Source: an uncultured Opitutia bacterium (GTDB lineage: Bacteria; Verrucomicrobiota; Verrucomicrobiia; Opitutales; Opitutaceae). From it: a DNA stretch of 62,583 nucleotides. The position numbers and the translations under genes were made by a program. Position 1 is the first letter of the stretch. Each line of letters begins with the position of its first letter. Of this stretch, positions 8,579 through 17,970 are shown one piece after another. The DNA lies in assembly GCA_903900845.1 (NCBI GenBank), contig CAIUOU010000057.1:1-62583 (forward strand), written 5' to 3'. The notes under the pieces are model-generated. The model ran no database searches. It saw nothing but the letters and a program-made list of their open reading frames with translations, and was not told where the DNA came from.

Positions 8579-11002
8579 ATGCCCCTGTTTAGCCGCTGTC
8601 TCGGCACCCTGCCCCTGATCCTCGCCTCGCTCGCGGTCGCGCCGCGCGCCGCGGAGGCCCCACCCGCCTTCGGCGGCATCCATCCGCACCTCGCGATGTT
8701 CAACGAGGAAAGCGAATGCGGCACCGGAGCCGTCGTGCCCTGGGCCGGCCGCCTCTGGGCGATCACCTACGCGCCGCACAAGCCGCAGGGTTCCACCGAT
8801 AAACTTTACGAGATAACGCCGGACCTCCGGCAGATCATCCGTCCCGAAAGCATCGGCGGCACCCCCGCCAACCGCCTGATCCACCGCGAATCCCGCCAGC
8901 TTTTCATCGGGCCGTATGCGATCGCCGAGAGCGGAGCCGTGCGCGTCATTCCGTACACGCAGATGTACGGTCGCCCCACCGGCACCGCCCGCCACCTCAC
9001 CGATCCGGCCAACAAGGTCTACTTCGCGTCGATGGAGGAGGGTTTTTACGAGGTCGATGTCCGCTCGCTGGCTGTCACCGAATTGTTCCGCGACGAACAA
9101 CTCAAGGAGCCGTTCCGCCGCGCGGGTCTGCCCGGCTACCACGGCAAGGGCCTTTACTCGGGACAGGGAATGCTCGTGTACGCCAACAACGGCGAGCACG
9201 GGAAGGAGGCCCAGACGCGTCCCGACATTCCCTCCGGCGCGCTCGCGTCCTGGGACGGGCGGGCGGAGCAATGGACGGTCGTGCGCCGCAACCAGTTCAC
9301 CGAGGTCACCGGCCCGGGTGGACTCGAGGGCAACCCCCATCCGGCCACGGATCCGGTCTGGTCCATCGGCTGGGACCACCGCTCCCTGCTGCTGATGGTT
9401 CTGCACGAAGGACGCTGGCACGCCTACCGGCTGCCGAAGGGGAGCCATTCGTACGACGGCGCCCACGGTTGGAACACCGAGTGGCCGCGCATCCGCGACA
9501 TCGGCGAGGAGGACCTGCTGATGACAATGCACGGGACGTTCTGGCGCTTCCCGCGCGCCTTCACGCCCGCCCGTTCGGCCGGTATCGCGCCGCGCTCCAA
9601 TTACCTGAAGGTCGTCGGAGACTTCACCCGATGGGGGGACCGGATCGTTCTGGGCTGCGACGACACCGCCCGCAGCGAGTTCCTCAACAAACGCCGCGCC
9701 AAGGGCAAACTCGCCGGCCCCGGCCAGTCGCAGTCAAACCTGTGGTTCCTCGAGCCCGCGCAGCTCGACCAACTGGGACCGGTCATCGGCCGGGGCGCAC
9801 TCTGGCTGGAGGAGCCCGTGCGCCGCGACACACCGTCCGACCCCTACCTCTTCTCCGGTTACGACCAGCGAATCCTTCATCTGCGCCACGACGCGGGTGC
9901 GCCAGTGGAGTTCGTCCTTGAGGTCGACCGCGCCGGCGACGGCACGTGGCGCGAGCTGCGCCGCGTCGAGGTGCCCGCCACCGGCTACGCGTGGACGGTC
10001 TTCACCGCCACCGAGCAAGGCGCATGGATCCGCCTCCGCGCCTCGCGCGATCTCGGCCGGGCGTCAGCGGTCTTTTCCTATCGCAACTTCGATTCACGCC
10101 GGCCCTCCGCCGAGGCGAAGTTCGCCGCGCTTGCCCGTGATGACTCGCCCGCCCCGATCGGGGGCCTGCTGTACGCGCGGGGCGCCGGAAAAAAAACGCT
10201 CGGCGTGACCGTCGGCGGCCGGTTCCACGAATTGGGCGAGGACCTGGTCCTGCGCCCGAGCGATGAAACCGGCGCGGCGACATGGATGCAGACCAACGTC
10301 GCCATTCCCGTCGACGCGATCGCCGAGGACGCGGCCTCCCTGGTCTACACCGACGAGGCGGGGCGCCGGTTCCGCCTGCCCCGCGGCCGGGAGGGATTTC
10401 GTCCCGGCGGCCCTCTCGGGCCGGCCCGCACCTGCCGCGAAGTTTGCACGGAGCGCGACCTGCTCAACGCCGGCGGATCATTTTTCGAGCTGCCCGCCGA
10501 AAACGCCGGCGGAATGGCGAAGATCCGCCCCGTATCGACGCACAACCGCCACATCCATGACTACGCCAGCTGGCGCGGCCTGCTGGTGATGACGGGCCTT
10601 TCCGGCGAGTCCGCCCCCGACCCCCGTGTGATCCGCTCCGCCGACGGTCGCGCCGCGGTCTGGCTGGGATCGGTCGATGAACTATGGGCCCTCGGAAAGC
10701 CCGTCGGCATCGGCGGACCGTGGAAGGACACGGCGGTGACGGCCGGAGCGCCGTCGGATCCCTACCTCATGACCGGCTACGACCGGAAAACGCTGACGCT
10801 CTCCCACGGCTCGACCGGCACCGTGCGTTTCCGGGTGGAGGTAGACCTGTCGGGCACGGGCAACTGGGTGGAGTACGCCACGCTGGCTGTACCGCGCGGG
10901 CTTGCAGAGTCGCACACGTTTCCCGAAGGCTTCCAAGCCTACTGGCTGCGGGTTTCCGCCGACACCGCCACCTCCGCCACGGCGCGGCTGGTGTACGAAT
11001 AA
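8579..11002 (+). CDS. Secreted protein of unknown function with a duplicated C-terminal-type domain
   Basis: This 807-residue protein is not assigned to a characterised family. It starts with a signal peptide (MPLFSRCLGTLPLILASLA, residues 1-19, continuing to about 27). The ATG at 8579 is preferred over an in-frame ATG at 8540 because GGGAGA lies just upstream and the signal peptide then starts correctly. The N-terminal 400 residues look like a beta-propeller-type region rich in aromatic and Gly residues. A roughly 85-residue module beginning PSDPYLFSGYDQ (about residue 420) recurs at the C-terminus as PSDPYLMTGYDR (about residue 725). It lies 48 bp upstream of the FAD oxidoreductase gene, so the two are probably co-transcribed. 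Confidence 0.8.
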   Translation: MPLFSRCLGTLPLILASLAVAPRAAEAPPAFGGIHPHLAMFNEESECGTGAVVPWAGRLWAITYAPHKPQGSTDKLYEITPDLRQIIRPESIGGTPANRLIHRESRQLFIGPYAIAESGAVRVIPYTQMYGRPTGTARHLTDPANKVYFASMEEGFYEVDVRSLAVTELFRDEQLKEPFRRAGLPGYHGKGLYSGQGMLVYANNGEHGKEAQTRPDIPSGALASWDGRAEQWTVVRRNQFTEVTGPGGLEGNPHPATDPVWSIGWDHRSLLLMVLHEGRWHAYRLPKGSHSYDGAHGWNTEWPRIRDIGEEDLLMTMHGTFWRFPRAFTPARSAGIAPRSNYLKVVGDFTRWGDRIVLGCDDTARSEFLNKRRAKGKLAGPGQSQSNLWFLEPAQLDQLGPVIGRGALWLEEPVRRDTPSDPYLFSGYDQRILHLRHDAGAPVEFVLEVDRAGDGTWRELRRVEVPATGYAWTVFTATEQGAWIRLRASRDLGRASAVFSYRNFDSRRPSAEAKFAALARDDSPAPIGGLLYARGAGKKTLGVTVGGRFHELGEDLVLRPSDETGAATWMQTNVAIPVDAIAEDAASLVYTDEAGRRFRLPRGREGFRPGGPLGPARTCREVCTERDLLNAGGSFFELPAENAGGMAKIRPVSTHNRHIHDYASWRGLLVMTGLSGESAPDPRVIRSADGRAAVWLGSVDELWALGKPVGIGGPWKDTAVTAGAPSDPYLMTGYDRKTLTLSHGSTGTVRFRVEVDLSGTGNWVEYATLAVPRGLAESHTFPEGFQAYWLRVSADTATSATARLVYE

Positions 11003-11050
11003 GCGGCACGCCCCCGCCCTCCCTGCTTTCCCCAACTCACTTCCCATCCG

Positions 11051-13333
11051 ATGAAATCCATCCTGACCGCACTCACCCTTTCGTTGGCCGCGACGCTGCC
11101 CGCGGCGGCGGCCGACCGCCTCCTGCTCGAGGCGGAAGGCTTCCAGAATCCCGGCGGCTGGTCGCTTGACACCCAGTTCATCGAGATCATGGGCTCGCCC
11201 TACCTGCTGGCCCACGGTCTTGGGGAACCGGTGAAGGACGCCACCACCACGGCCACCCTGCCCTCCGCCGGCAAGTACCGCGTCTGGGTGCGCACCAAGG
11301 ACTGGGTTGCGCATTGGGAAGCGCAGGGAGCCCCCGGACGTTTCCAGGTGATCATCAACGGCCGGCCTCTCGCCGAGACGTTCGGCACCAAGGGTAAGAC
11401 CTGGTCGTGGCACGACGGCGGTGTGATCGAGGCGACCGACACCCGCCTGAACGTCGCGCTGCGCGACCTCACCGGATTCAACGGCCGGTGCGACGCCGTC
11501 TACCTGACGAAGGATCTGGGCGAGACGCCGCCCAGTGACACCGCCCCGCTCTCCGCGTGGCGCAAGACGGCGCTCGGCCTGCCGGCCGCGCCCGAGGACA
11601 TGGGCGAGTACGACCTCGTGGTCGTGGGCGGCGGCTACGGCGGTCTCGGCAGCGCCATCTCCGCCGCACGACAGGGCCTGAAGGTCGCGCTGATCCAGAA
11701 CCGGCCCGTGCTGGGCGGCAACGGCAGCTCCGAGGTGCGCGTCTGGTCACAGGGGCTCATCCGCCGCGGCAAATACCCGCTCATCGGCGAGATGGTGGAG
11801 GAGTTCGCCGACCGCGCGAAGAACTCCCCCGGCCTGTACGAGGAATTCGGCGACGCCCAGAAGGAGGCGCACGTCCGCAAGGAGAAGAACATCTCGCTGT
11901 TCCTGAACGAGCACGTCTACGCCGCCGAGACCAAGGGCGACCGCATCGTGTCCGTCACCTCGCTCAACACCACCAACAGCCGCCAGAAGCGTTTCCGCGG
12001 GAAGCTGTTCTCCGACTGCACCGGACATGGATCCCTCGCCCACCTCGCGGGCGCCAAGTACGAGATCGAGCTGAAGGACCTGCTCGGCATGAGCAACATG
12101 TGGGTCTGGAGCAATGCGGCGGAGCCGCGGCGGTTTCCCGAGACCCCCTGGGCCCTAAACCTCAACATGGACGACTTCCCGTACCCGAAGATGGGCCGCG
12201 CCGACATGGCCGACAAGGGCAAGGGCGAGTGGTTCTGGGAGAGCGGCTTCAACAAGCACCCGATCAACGACCTTGAGTTGATCCGCGACTGGAACCTTCG
12301 CGCGGTCTTCGGCGCGTTCAACGCCATGAAGAATCGCGACGGCAAGGCCGATCACCCCAAGGCCAAGCTCGACTGGGTCGCCTACATCGGCGGCACTCGC
12401 GAGTCCCGCCGCATCGTCGGCGACGTGATGCTCACGCAGGAGGACATCGTCTCGAAGCGCGAATTCCCGGACGGCTGCGTGCCGAGCACCTGGAGCATCG
12501 ACCTGCATTTCCCGAAGCAGGAGTTCGCGAAGAAGTTTCCCGAGAATCCGTTCATATCCTACGCCGACCACGACCGCCGCGTCGATCGCCAGTACGGCTA
12601 CCCGATCCCTTATCGCACCCTGTATTCGGTGAACGTGAACAACCTCTTCATGGCCGGCCGCAACATCAGCGTCACCGACGTCGCCCTCGGCACCGTACGC
12701 GTCATGAAGACCATCGGGATGATGGGCGAGGTGGTCGGCAAGGCCGCCTCCGTCGCCGTCCGCCGCAACTGCACGCCGCGCGAGGTCTACACGCTCTACT
12801 GGTCCGAGATGGACCAGTTGCTGAAGCTCCCGGGCCGCGCGCGCCGCCTGCCCGACAACACCTTTGATGTCTCGGGCCCCGCGCCGGCGCCCGTCGACGA
12901 CGCCGGCGGCCGCGGCATCGCGCTGACCTCGCTCAAGGGCACCGTGATCGACAACGCCAAGGCGAAGCTCACCGGCAAGTGGGCCACCGGTACCAACCTC
13001 CCCTTCGTCGGCAGCGACTACGCCTACGCCCGCGGCACCGGCAACACCGCCACCTTCGAGTTCACCGTGCCCGCCTCCGGCCCCTATGAGGTCCGCTTCG
13101 CCAGCGCCGCCCATGAGAATCGCGCCAGCAACACCGCCGTCACCGTGCGCCACGCCGGCGGCAACGCCGCGGTCAGTGTCAACCAGCGCGTGAATCCCAA
13201 GGTGGAGAGCCGCTGGGTCGCCCTCGGCACCTACCAATTCAACGCCGGCCAGACCTACGCCGTCGTCGTCGACGCCGCCACCGCCGACGGCAACGCCCAC
13301 ATCGACGCCGTGCAGATCCTGCCCGCGCGGTGA
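11051..13333 (+). CDS. Secreted FAD-dependent oxidoreductase with golvesin-type C-terminal domain
   Basis: The 760-residue protein has a signal peptide (1-21) and an N-terminal beta-sandwich (about 25-165) resembling carbohydrate-binding modules. An FAD_oxidored-type domain follows, with the dinucleotide motif VVVGGGYGGLGSAI near residue 190 and LGGNGSSEVRVW. A second beta-sandwich (about 630-760, with VNQRVNPK and DAVQILPAR) resembles the golvesin C-terminal domain. It probably oxidises a glycan-derived substrate outside the cytoplasm; the substrate is unknown. It follows the 807-residue protein in the same direction. Confidence 0.85.
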   Translation: MKSILTALTLSLAATLPAAAADRLLLEAEGFQNPGGWSLDTQFIEIMGSPYLLAHGLGEPVKDATTTATLPSAGKYRVWVRTKDWVAHWEAQGAPGRFQVIINGRPLAETFGTKGKTWSWHDGGVIEATDTRLNVALRDLTGFNGRCDAVYLTKDLGETPPSDTAPLSAWRKTALGLPAAPEDMGEYDLVVVGGGYGGLGSAISAARQGLKVALIQNRPVLGGNGSSEVRVWSQGLIRRGKYPLIGEMVEEFADRAKNSPGLYEEFGDAQKEAHVRKEKNISLFLNEHVYAAETKGDRIVSVTSLNTTNSRQKRFRGKLFSDCTGHGSLAHLAGAKYEIELKDLLGMSNMWVWSNAAEPRRFPETPWALNLNMDDFPYPKMGRADMADKGKGEWFWESGFNKHPINDLELIRDWNLRAVFGAFNAMKNRDGKADHPKAKLDWVAYIGGTRESRRIVGDVMLTQEDIVSKREFPDGCVPSTWSIDLHFPKQEFAKKFPENPFISYADHDRRVDRQYGYPIPYRTLYSVNVNNLFMAGRNISVTDVALGTVRVMKTIGMMGEVVGKAASVAVRRNCTPREVYTLYWSEMDQLLKLPGRARRLPDNTFDVSGPAPAPVDDAGGRGIALTSLKGTVIDNAKAKLTGKWATGTNLPFVGSDYAYARGTGNTATFEFTVPASGPYEVRFASAAHENRASNTAVTVRHAGGNAAVSVNQRVNPKVESRWVALGTYQFNAGQTYAVVVDAATADGNAHIDAVQILPAR

Positions 13334-13372
13334 CGCGCGGGGTGGGATTGGTCTCGGCGACGTAGCGGTAAA

Positions 13373-14638
13373 TTGAGGACGGCCCTGCTCCAGCTCTTCC
13401 GTCTGGGTATCGTGGCCGCCGTCGCGTGGCTGGTGCGCGATGTCGCCGTGAAGCAGCGGTCGCACGGCGACGCGCCGGTGGTAGTGGAGGAGGTACGGGG
13501 TTTCTTCCCCGCCGCCGCCAGCCTGCGGCCCGACGACTCCGAGCGGGACGGGCTCTTCGTCCTCGACCGCGAGGGCCGGGAATTGGGCTACGTGGTCCGC
13601 ACCCAGCCGCGCTGCCAAGACATCATCGGGTACTGCGGCGTGACCGACACCCTGGTGGCGCTCGGACCCGACTGGCGCATTCTTGGCCTGAGCGTGCGGT
13701 CGTCCGACGACACCAAGGATCATGTGCGCGACGTCGTCACCGACCGGCGCTTCCTGAAGAAGTGGAACGGACTCACTTGGGACCAGGCAGCCGACCTCGA
13801 TTTCCGGAAAGCGGGCGTCGAGGGGGTTTCGGGCGCCACGATGACGAGCATGGCCATCGCCCACAGCGTGAAGGCGCGCCTGAAGGCGAGTCGCGACGAG
13901 ATCGCCGCCCGCCCTCCCTTCGCACCGGGTTGGCGAGATTGGGGCATGCTTGGAACGGTGGCGCTCGCGGCGGTGATGGCGTTCGGTCCGGCCGCGTGGA
14001 GGCAGCGCTGGAACCTCCCGTACCAGATTTTCCTCATCGGCTATGTCGGGATCATCAGCGGCGACCTGCTGGCCCAATCCCTGATCGCCGGTTGGACCCG
14101 CTCCGGGGTGCCTTGGCAAACGGCCTCGGGGCTGGTGCTGCTGCTCGCGGCGGCGTTGCTCGTGCCGTGGGCGACCCGGCGGCCGTTCTACTGCCATCAC
14201 CTCTGCCCTCACGGCGCGGCGCAGGAATTGATCGGCCGCTTCCGGCCGCGCCGCCTCGCCATAACGCTCCGCCCCGATGTCGCCCGCGCCTTGGGACTGC
14301 TGCCGGGCGCGCTCCTCCTGCTGACGCTTGTCACGGCGATGCTGGCGCTCCCGCTGGATCTCGCCGGCATCGAGGCGTTCGACGCCTACCTTTTCCGCAC
14401 CGCGGGCATCGCCACACTCGCGGTCGCGGGCGTCGGCCTCGTGGCATCCGCATTCGTGCCGCAGGCCTATTGCCGCTTCGGCTGCCCGACCGGCGCGCTG
14501 CTCAACTTCGTGCGCACCCGCGGTTCCACGGATCGTTTCTCCACCCGTGACGCCGCCGCGCTTGGCCTCATGCTGTTCGCCGCCGTGCTCAACTGGCAGT
14601 ACGTGCCGGTGCTGGTTTGGATGAAGGGCTTGCCGTGA
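13373..14638 (+). CDS. FMN-binding, NosR-like membrane polyferredoxin
   Basis: This is a 421-residue membrane electron-transfer protein. An N-terminal helix anchors an extracytoplasmic FMN-binding domain (about 35-170) with the flavinylation motif SGAT at 153-156; T156 would carry FMN through a phosphoester bond. Several membrane helices follow, with two CxxxCP half-motifs (C274/C278 and C367/C371), as in NosR- or CcoG-type polyferredoxins. The start is a TTG at 13373. No better start with a clear ribosome-binding site was seen. The next gene encodes ApbE, the enzyme that attaches the flavin. Confidence 0.88.
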   Translation: MRTALLQLFRLGIVAAVAWLVRDVAVKQRSHGDAPVVVEEVRGFFPAAASLRPDDSERDGLFVLDREGRELGYVVRTQPRCQDIIGYCGVTDTLVALGPDWRILGLSVRSSDDTKDHVRDVVTDRRFLKKWNGLTWDQAADLDFRKAGVEGVSGATMTSMAIAHSVKARLKASRDEIAARPPFAPGWRDWGMLGTVALAAVMAFGPAAWRQRWNLPYQIFLIGYVGIISGDLLAQSLIAGWTRSGVPWQTASGLVLLLAAALLVPWATRRPFYCHHLCPHGAAQELIGRFRPRRLAITLRPDVARALGLLPGALLLLTLVTAMLALPLDLAGIEAFDAYLFRTAGIATLAVAGVGLVASAFVPQAYCRFGCPTGALLNFVRTRGSTDRFSTRDAAALGLMLFAAVLNWQYVPVLVWMKGLP

Positions 14639-15900
14639 GGGCTGGCCCAAAACCGGGCGTTCCTGGGTCGGGGGGCATTCGAATACCATGCCCATCCCGT
14701 CGCAAGGGGCCGCGGGAACCAGGCTTCACCAAGGCCGCGGCAGGCAAACCCGCGCCGCTACCCGGTCGTCGATTTCACCGTGATAACCGCGCTGCGCGTC
14801 CGTGCCCTCGGATCAAGTCTCAGTGCCCTCCGGGGCCCCGGCTTGGATCCGTCCGATCTGGTCTTCGTCACGCTCTCACCGCACTAATCCGCTTCATCGG
14901 GCTCCCGTTAGCCTTCTCGTCCCTGACCCACGCCGCCGAACCGGTCACGATCCTCGGCCGCGCGATGGGCACGACGTGGTCGGCGAAGTGGATTCAGGGA
15001 ACGCCGGCGATCAATCCGGTCGCGGTACAAAGGGAGCTGGCGGACCGGCTTGAGCAGCTCGAAGGCATTTTCTCCACCTACCGGCCCGAGTCGGAGATTT
15101 CCCGTTTCAACCGGAACCCGTCGACGGAATGGATTCCGGTCTCAGCCGAGCTCGCCGCGGCCGCGGAACGCGCCCATGCCATCAGTACCCTCACCGGCGG
15201 CGCCTTCGATGTGACGGTAGAGCCTCTGCTGCAACGCTGGGGCTTCGGACCCCATCCCACGCCGGCCCGCGCCCCAGCAGAGGAGGCATTGGCGGCGCTG
15301 CGTTCCCGCGTTGACTGGCGCCGGCTGGAAACGCGTTCCAGCCCGCCGGCCCTGCGCAAAACCCGCCCGGATATCGCCGTCGATTTTTCCTCGGTCGCCA
15401 AAGGAGTCGCGGTTGATGCACTCGACGAGCGGCTCGCCCGGCTCGGCGGCGGTAATCACCTCGTTGCGATCGGCGGCGATCTGCGCGCCGCCGGCCCGGG
15501 GCCGCGGGGTGACGGCTGGCGGGTCGCGATCGAGGATCCTTTATCCACCGGGCCCGCCCTTGGTCGGCTCTTGCTGCTCCGCGACCAAGCCCTGTCCACC
15601 TCGGGCAACCACCGCAACGTTCGCACCATTGGCGGCCAACGCGTGGGCCACGTCATCGATCCGCGCACCGGACGACCGGTTTCGGGCCCGCACCTCTCGG
15701 CGAGCGTCGTCGCGCGGACCTGCGCCGAGTCCAGCGCCCTCGCCACCGGCCTGTTCGTGCTCGGCGCGGAGGCGGGCGAAACGCTGCTGCGACGCGAGGG
15801 CATCGCGGCGCTTTTCCTCCAGGAGAACGTCGGCCGGGCCGTGGGCCGGGAGAGCCCCGCCTTCGCCCGTCTACCGACGGCGCCAGCTCAAACGCGGTAG
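14617..15900 (+). CDS. apbE: ApbE-family FMN transferase
   Basis: ApbE transfers FMN from FAD to Ser/Thr of proteins carrying an [ST]GA[ST] motif, here most likely the preceding polyferredoxin. Family motifs are AMGTTW at the domain start (about residue 116), DFSSVAKGVAVD, GGDLRAAG and HVIDPRTGRPV. The start is unsettled. The frame opens with a TTG at 14617 inside the previous gene. A GTG lies at 14635, and no other ATG appears before 14965. A hydrophobic stretch at about residues 86-104 looks like a signal peptide, so the true start may use a rare codon near 14860. The 3' end overlaps the convergent amidohydrolase gene by 13 bp. Confidence 0.87.
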   Translation: MDEGLAVRAGPKPGVPGSGGIRIPCPSRRKGPREPGFTKAAAGKPAPLPGRRFHRDNRAARPCPRIKSQCPPGPRLGSVRSGLRHALTALIRFIGLPLAFSSLTHAAEPVTILGRAMGTTWSAKWIQGTPAINPVAVQRELADRLEQLEGIFSTYRPESEISRFNRNPSTEWIPVSAELAAAAERAHAISTLTGGAFDVTVEPLLQRWGFGPHPTPARAPAEEALAALRSRVDWRRLETRSSPPALRKTRPDIAVDFSSVAKGVAVDALDERLARLGGGNHLVAIGGDLRAAGPGPRGDGWRVAIEDPLSTGPALGRLLLLRDQALSTSGNHRNVRTIGGQRVGHVIDPRTGRPVSGPHLSASVVARTCAESSALATGLFVLGAEAGETLLRREGIAALFLQENVGRAVGRESPAFARLPTAPAQTR

Positions 15901-16739
15901 AACGCCTCGGCGTTGGCCACGTAGATCCGTTGCCGATCTGTCTCCGAGAAGCCCGCCAGCACCTCATCGACGGTCGCAACCCAACGGGGGTAGTCCGTCG
16001 CCAGTGTGCTCACCGGCCAGTCGCCGCCGAACATCACCCGACCCGGTCCGAAGCAGGCGAGCGCATGATCGATGTACGGCCGGAGCTGTGCGGGGGTCCA
16101 CGCGGCATGGTCCGCCTCGGTCGCGACGCCGCTCAGTTTGCACACGACGTTCGGCAGGGCGGCGAGCACCCGCATTTCGGCGCGCCATGGGTCCAGCAGG
16201 CCAGCCCTGATTCCCGGCTTGCCGAGGTGGTCGAGCACGAAGCTCACCTCCCTACATTGCCGGGCGAGCGCGATCACGCCGGCGAGCTGCCGGTGGTAAA
16301 TGCATACGTCGAAAGTGAAGCCGAAGCGCGCTAGCCGACGCACGCCACGCACGAAATCCGGCCGCAGGCAAAAGGCGTCGTCCTTCTCCTCCTGCAGCAG
16401 CCGACGGATGCCTTTGACCAGTGGGAGCGTCGCCAGGCGCGCCAGGTCGTCCTCGACCGCGTCGCCTTTTTCCAGCCCGGCGTGCGCGACGATGCCGCGC
16501 AGCCTGGGCTCGGTGGCCGCGAGTCCGGAGACCCAGACCACCTCCTCGTGGGAAAAGGTCCGGTCGCAGCCGCACTCGACGAAAACGATCTTGCCGACCC
16601 CCACGGGACCGCAAGCGGCGCGAAACTCCTCGACGGAGTGGCGCCGGTTCAGCCGCGGCAACCCGGCCAGCCAAGGATAACGCAGCCGCGCGGGGTCCCA
16701 CAGGTGGACATGCGTGTCGATGATCGGGAAACCGGGCAT
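15888..16739 (-). CDS. Amidohydrolase-2 family metal-dependent hydrolase (COG3618-type lactonase-like)
   Basis: The 283-residue TIM-barrel protein opens with the metal motif DTHVHLWDP. It also has VLDHLGKP and the C-terminal MFGGDWPVS signature typical of the L-fuconolactonase or dicarboxylate-lactonase branch. These enzymes usually hydrolyse sugar lactones, so an aldonolactone from deoxy-sugar breakdown is plausible but not shown. It lies 16 bp downstream of the COG4299 membrane protein gene on the same strand. Confidence 0.82.
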   Translation of the reverse strand: MPGFPIIDTHVHLWDPARLRYPWLAGLPRLNRRHSVEEFRAACGPVGVGKIVFVECGCDRTFSHEEVVWVSGLAATEPRLRGIVAHAGLEKGDAVEDDLARLATLPLVKGIRRLLQEEKDDAFCLRPDFVRGVRRLARFGFTFDVCIYHRQLAGVIALARQCREVSFVLDHLGKPGIRAGLLDPWRAEMRVLAALPNVVCKLSGVATEADHAAWTPAQLRPYIDHALACFGPGRVMFGGDWPVSTLATDYPRWVATVDEVLAGFSETDRQRIYVANAEAFYRV

Positions 16740-16755
16740 GGCGAGGGCGGCTCGT

Positions 16756-17970
16756 TCAGACGCGCAGGAAGATGCGGCGTTCGTGCAGGAAGCGGGCGAG
16801 GACGAACATCAGGCCGAGCCCGACGATCGCGAGCATGCCCTGCCCCGCCCCGGACCCGAAGGTGGAGTCGAGCCACGCCTTGATGTCACCGCCCGCGAAA
16901 CGCTGCGCAAGCGTGCGGAAACGCAGGACATTGCTCGCGATGTAGAGCGTGATCGGGTTCATCCCGATCCAGACGAACGGGACGCACCAGCGCCGCCAGC
17001 CGCGCACGTCGACGACATAGTAGAAGGAAGCCAGCAGCAGGGTGCTCCAGCCGCCGGCAACGAGGACGAATGACGACGTCCAGAGCTTCTTCACCACCGG
17101 GAACTGCAGGTGCCACAGCCAGCCCGCGGCGAGCGCGACGCCGCCCGCCGTCACGAGCAGACGCAACTTGCGCGCGTCGTCGAGGTCGGCGCGCCGCAGC
17201 AGCAACCCGGCCAAGGCGCCGAGCAGGCACGTCGCGACGGCCGGAAGCGTGCTCAGGAGGCCCTCGGGATCGTAGTAGGTATCGTACTTGCGGCCCGGCA
17301 GGTACTGGAAGTCGAGATGGTTGGTGAGATTGCGGCCGGGTTCGTAGCCGCCGGTCACCCGCGCCGTGGTGGCGTCAAACGCCGCCCGGACTTGCGCGGC
17401 GGACGGATTGGCCACGCCCGTGCGCTGCGCCAGCACGGCCTTGTCGAGCTGGAGGTCGCGGATGGGCAGGAACGTGAGCAGCGCCCAGTAGCCCACGAGC
17501 AGCGCGGCGCCGGCCGCCGCCAGGGCGCGCGGCCGCAGGAAGCAGAAGAGGAGTCCGGCTCCGGTGTAAGCGAGGGCGATCCGCTGCAGAACGCCCAGCA
17601 AACGCATATCGGGCCACGGGTTGGTGAATCCACCGCTGTAGAAAATCCCGATCAGGAAAAGAATCAGTCCACGGGTCACCACGCGACGCGCCGTGACGGC
17701 GCGCCCGTGCTCCGCGATCTGCCGCGAGAGCGAGTACGTGAGCGAGACGCCGGAGATGAAGATGAAGAGCGGGAAGATGAGGTCGTAGAACGCGAGCCCC
17801 GCCCAGTCCTTGTGCGTGAGCTGACCCGCGAGGAAGCGCGCCAGCGCGGAGCCGTTGACCTCGCTGAGCGCGTGCACGAGCGCGTCGGCGCCGAGGATCC
17901 AGAACATGTCGAAGCCGCGCAGCGCATCGAGCGACATGAGGCGGCCGGAGGGGGCGGACGGAACTTTCAT
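16756..17970 (-). CDS. COG4299 (DUF5009/NagX/HGSNAT-like) membrane protein
   Basis: The 404-residue polytopic membrane protein starts with the signature RLMSLDALRGFDMFWILG. It has about ten hydrophobic segments, including FPLFIFISGVSLTYSL and WIGMNPITLYIASNV. Homologues are related to heparan-alpha-glucosaminide N-acetyltransferase, and several sit in amino-sugar clusters as putative sugar acyltransferases or transporters. ATG 17970 is preferred over an in-frame GTG at 17994. It is the first gene of a two-gene unit with the amidohydrolase. Confidence 0.85.
   Translation of the reverse strand: MKVPSAPSGRLMSLDALRGFDMFWILGADALVHALSEVNGSALARFLAGQLTHKDWAGLAFYDLIFPLFIFISGVSLTYSLSRQIAEHGRAVTARRVVTRGLILFLIGIFYSGGFTNPWPDMRLLGVLQRIALAYTGAGLLFCFLRPRALAAAGAALLVGYWALLTFLPIRDLQLDKAVLAQRTGVANPSAAQVRAAFDATTARVTGGYEPGRNLTNHLDFQYLPGRKYDTYYDPEGLLSTLPAVATCLLGALAGLLLRRADLDDARKLRLLVTAGGVALAAGWLWHLQFPVVKKLWTSSFVLVAGGWSTLLLASFYYVVDVRGWRRWCVPFVWIGMNPITLYIASNVLRFRTLAQRFAGGDIKAWLDSTFGSGAGQGMLAIVGLGLMFVLARFLHERRIFLRV

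Noticed and set aside
8152-8592. Open frames in the gap before the 807-residue protein
   Set aside because: They consist of repeat modules found in other gaps, in different frames.
12155-14695. 846-residue open frame on the minus strand
   Set aside because: It is antisense to the FAD oxidoreductase and polyferredoxin genes and shows no motif.
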